NCBI GenBank assembly: GCA_945887955.1
Contig: CAMCZO010000023.1
Coordinates: forward strand, 1-35,741
Source of the DNA: Chitinophaga pinensis
GTDB lineage: Bacteria > Bacteroidota > Bacteroidia > B-17B0 > Aurantibacillaceae
Reading direction: 5' to 3'
Length of the DNA: 35,741 nucleotides
The notes below the pieces were generated by a model, which was not told the origin of the DNA, ran no database searches, and saw nothing but the letters and a program-made list of their open reading frames with translations. A program made the position numbers and the translations under genes. Positions 34,360-35,741 of the stretch are shown piece by piece. How positions within the stretch are numbered: the first letter of the stretch is position 1; the number at the start of each line of letters is the position of its first letter.

Positions 34360-35493
34360 ATGGTTAAACAAATTACTATTGCTCATGCCTTATATAATAA
34401 TAAGGAAAAAATATTTATAAATTTTAAATACGATTCTGCAACTATAGAATTAGTTAAGAAAATTGCCGATGCAAAATGGAGTCAAACTAATAAATGTTGG
34501 TATATAAGTTATTACGCAGAGGCCTTGCAGCTAATTAAAAACACTTTTGAGGCCAAAGGAATTACCATAAAATTATTAAACAAATATGAAGATGTAATTA
34601 ACCCAAGCCAAGTTAAAATTAAAAAACCTATTGATGCTTTACCTAATTTAAATATAGAACAAAAAGAAAAAATTAATCAATTTAACTATTGGTTAAAAAG
34701 CAAGCGCTATAGCGGAAGCACTATTGGAACTTATATGGATTCGATACAAACTTTTTTGAGATATTATTCAACTAAAAACCTGAGCGAAATCACAAATGAA
34801 GATTTAATAATTTTCAATAATGAATACATATTAGCCAACCATTATTCTGCCTCGTATCAAAATCAAATTGTTAATGCAGTAAAATTATTTTTTAGAAACA
34901 TTGAGAATAAACAATTACAGCCCGAATTAATTCACCGACCAAAAACCCAAAAACTATTACCTAATGTATTGAGTAAAGAAGAAATAAAATTAATATTGAA
35001 CGCACATAGCAACATAAAACATAAAGCCATGCTGAGTTTAATATATAGTTGTGGTTTAAGATGTGGAGAAATGTTACGATTAAAACCAGAACATATAGAT
35101 AGCAAACGAAATATTTTAATAATTAAACAATCAAAAGGAAGGAAAGACAGAATAACACCATTGAGTAATAAAATTATTTTAATGTTGCGAGACTATTATC
35201 ATTTACATAAACCAAAAGAATGGCTATTTGAAGGACAAAAACAAGGAGAGCCATATGATGAAAGAAGTTTACAAAATGTTCTTAAACAAGCCATAGGAAA
35301 ATGCCAAATTAAAAAACCAGTTAGTTTACATTGGTTGAGGCATAGTTATGCAACGCATTTATTAGAAAATGGAACAGATTTAAGATATATACAAGAAATA
35401 TTAGGACATAGTAGTAGTAAAACAACAGAAATCTATACACATGTGAGCACGAAAAATATCCAAAAAATCATTTCACCATTTGATTATTTATAA
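34360..35493 (+). CDS. Tyrosine recombinase/integrase with extra N-terminal HARP-like domain
   Basis: 377 residues. The catalytic set is complete: R234 (GLRCGE), K259 (QSKGRKDR), H324 and R327 (HWLRHSYATHLLENG), H350 (ILGHSS) and nucleophile Y359 (TTEIYTHV). A SAM-like core-binding domain at about 104-180 ('FNYWLKSKRYSGSTIGTYMDSIQTFLRYY') precedes it. Residues 1-75 are an added domain with 'IFINFKYDSATIELVKKI' and AKWSQTNKCWYISYY, resembling the HARP fold of SMARCAL1-type helicases and a Bacteroidota recombinase subgroup. It is the same direction as the palindromic region and the open frame that follow. Not XerC/XerD of chromosome dimer resolution, given the extra domain; it may belong to an integron-like or mobile element. 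Confidence 0.88.
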   Translation: MVKQITIAHALYNNKEKIFINFKYDSATIELVKKIADAKWSQTNKCWYISYYAEALQLIKNTFEAKGITIKLLNKYEDVINPSQVKIKKPIDALPNLNIEQKEKINQFNYWLKSKRYSGSTIGTYMDSIQTFLRYYSTKNLSEITNEDLIIFNNEYILANHYSASYQNQIVNAVKLFFRNIENKQLQPELIHRPKTQKLLPNVLSKEEIKLILNAHSNIKHKAMLSLIYSCGLRCGEMLRLKPEHIDSKRNILIIKQSKGRKDRITPLSNKIILMLRDYYHLHKPKEWLFEGQKQGEPYDERSLQNVLKQAIGKCQIKKPVSLHWLRHSYATHLLENGTDLRYIQEILGHSSSKTTEIYTHVSTKNIQKIISPFDYL

Positions 35494-35532
35494 AAAATGA
35501 TTAAATTCACTAAAATAAATATTAGCCAATTT

Positions 35533-35588
35533 ATGGCGGTTATTATACCCATATAGGTATTATACCCGCCATTTTATGGCGGGTATAA
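35533..35588. repeat. Nested palindromic element downstream of the recombinase
   Basis: A perfect hairpin has arms TTATACCCGCCAT (35560-35572) and ATGGCGGGTATAA (35576-35588) with loop TTT. Upstream, ATGGCGG occurs again at 35533-35539 and TTATACCC again at 35543-35550, so the same segments can form alternative pairs, for example 35533-35539 with CCGCCAT at 35566-35572. A smaller inverted repeat, ATACC-N6-GGTAT, is at 35545-35560. There is no T-run after the main hairpin, so a rho-independent terminator is unlikely. A single-stranded recombination site or attachment site for the neighbouring recombinase is a plausible reading. It lies 40 bases after the recombinase stop. Confidence 0.6.
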
Positions 35589-35628
35589 ACAAGTTATCGG
35601 GCAGCCTAAAACACGACACAGTAAATAA

Positions 35629-35741
35629 ATGACAGACTTCAAAACATATTACAGTTCAACATTTCGACAAGACATTAACCAGTTCTTTTCGACAATTCCA
35701 GATGATAGTAGGTTTCACGAAGACAAAGACAAAAAACAAAT
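35629..35741 (+). CDS. Start of an unidentified open reading frame, truncated by window end
   Basis: An ATG at 35629 opens 37 codons that continue beyond the window: MTDFKTYYSSTFRQDINQFF..., with DDSRFHEDKDKKQ at the edge. No family is recognised. Codon use is unlike the surrounding genes: GAC is preferred to GAT, AGG occurs, and TTC, CAG and CAC appear, whereas the rest of the window favours GAT, TTT and CAA. That points to a transferred gene. The position just downstream of the recombinase and palindrome makes a cassette gene possible, but a short fragment gives only weak statistics. Confidence 0.5.
   Translation, partial: MTDFKTYYSSTFRQDINQFFSTIPDDSRFHEDKDKKQ

Noticed and set aside
1-35741. 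CRISPR array, rRNA genes, phage structural genes or insertion sequence ends
   Set aside because: None was seen: no regularly spaced repeats, no rRNA sequence and no transposase or phage protein in any frame; the recombinase at 34360 is the only mobility-type gene.

Overview
The window is AT-rich, compact DNA from a Bacteroidota bacterium, probably from the Flavobacteriales or a neighbouring order. The lineage call rests on a protein with a C-terminal type IX secretion sorting domain, a TamL-type lipoprotein, a DUF3276 (PUR-like) protein, a Big_5 lipoprotein, TAnnTTTG promoter elements with little sign of Shine-Dalgarno sequences, and frequent TTG starts. Most of it is ordinary chromosomal housekeeping DNA. 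No rRNA, tRNA, CRISPR array or insertion sequence was recognised.

Layout, left to right. The left edge cuts a GH3-family gene, followed by a secreted propeller-like protein. Positions 1.1-5.0 kb hold the phenylacetyl-CoA epoxidase genes: paaE on the minus strand and paaABCD divergently on the plus strand, with an overlooked 35-residue membrane peptide between paaC and paaD. A GT2-like glycosyltransferase and tamL (minus) face a TrmH-type RNA methyltransferase (plus). Positions 9.3-13.0 kb are a minus-strand operon pabA-aroB-aroA-tatC, preceded by a DUF3276 gene and a tiny Lys/Ala/Pro-rich histone-H1-like gene with its own terminators. A Big_5 lipoprotein is divergent from a radical SAM/SPASM gene, then come folB, thiL, feoA-feoB, a small lipoprotein, gpsA with a membrane protein and an NAD-dependent epimerase, a deoxynucleoside kinase and a GT4 glycosyltransferase. 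rsmA and prfB lie on the minus strand; prfB is split by the classic programmed +1 frameshift and its true span is 27225-28314. A plus-strand operon follows: a T9SS cargo with FG-GAP-like repeats, a lipoprotein with a CX4CH haem-type motif and a YVTN-like propeller, and a DCC-family thiol oxidoreductase. comF faces it.

The right end (34.3-35.7 kb) is the most unusual part. A complete tyrosine recombinase carries an extra N-terminal domain that resembles HARP domains. It is followed within 70 bases by a dense palindromic element with mutually exclusive hairpins, and then by the start of an open reading frame whose codon use is unlike the rest of the window. The layout resembles an integron-like platform with the recombinase pointing in the same direction as its first cassette, but the window ends before a second cassette or repeat can be seen.
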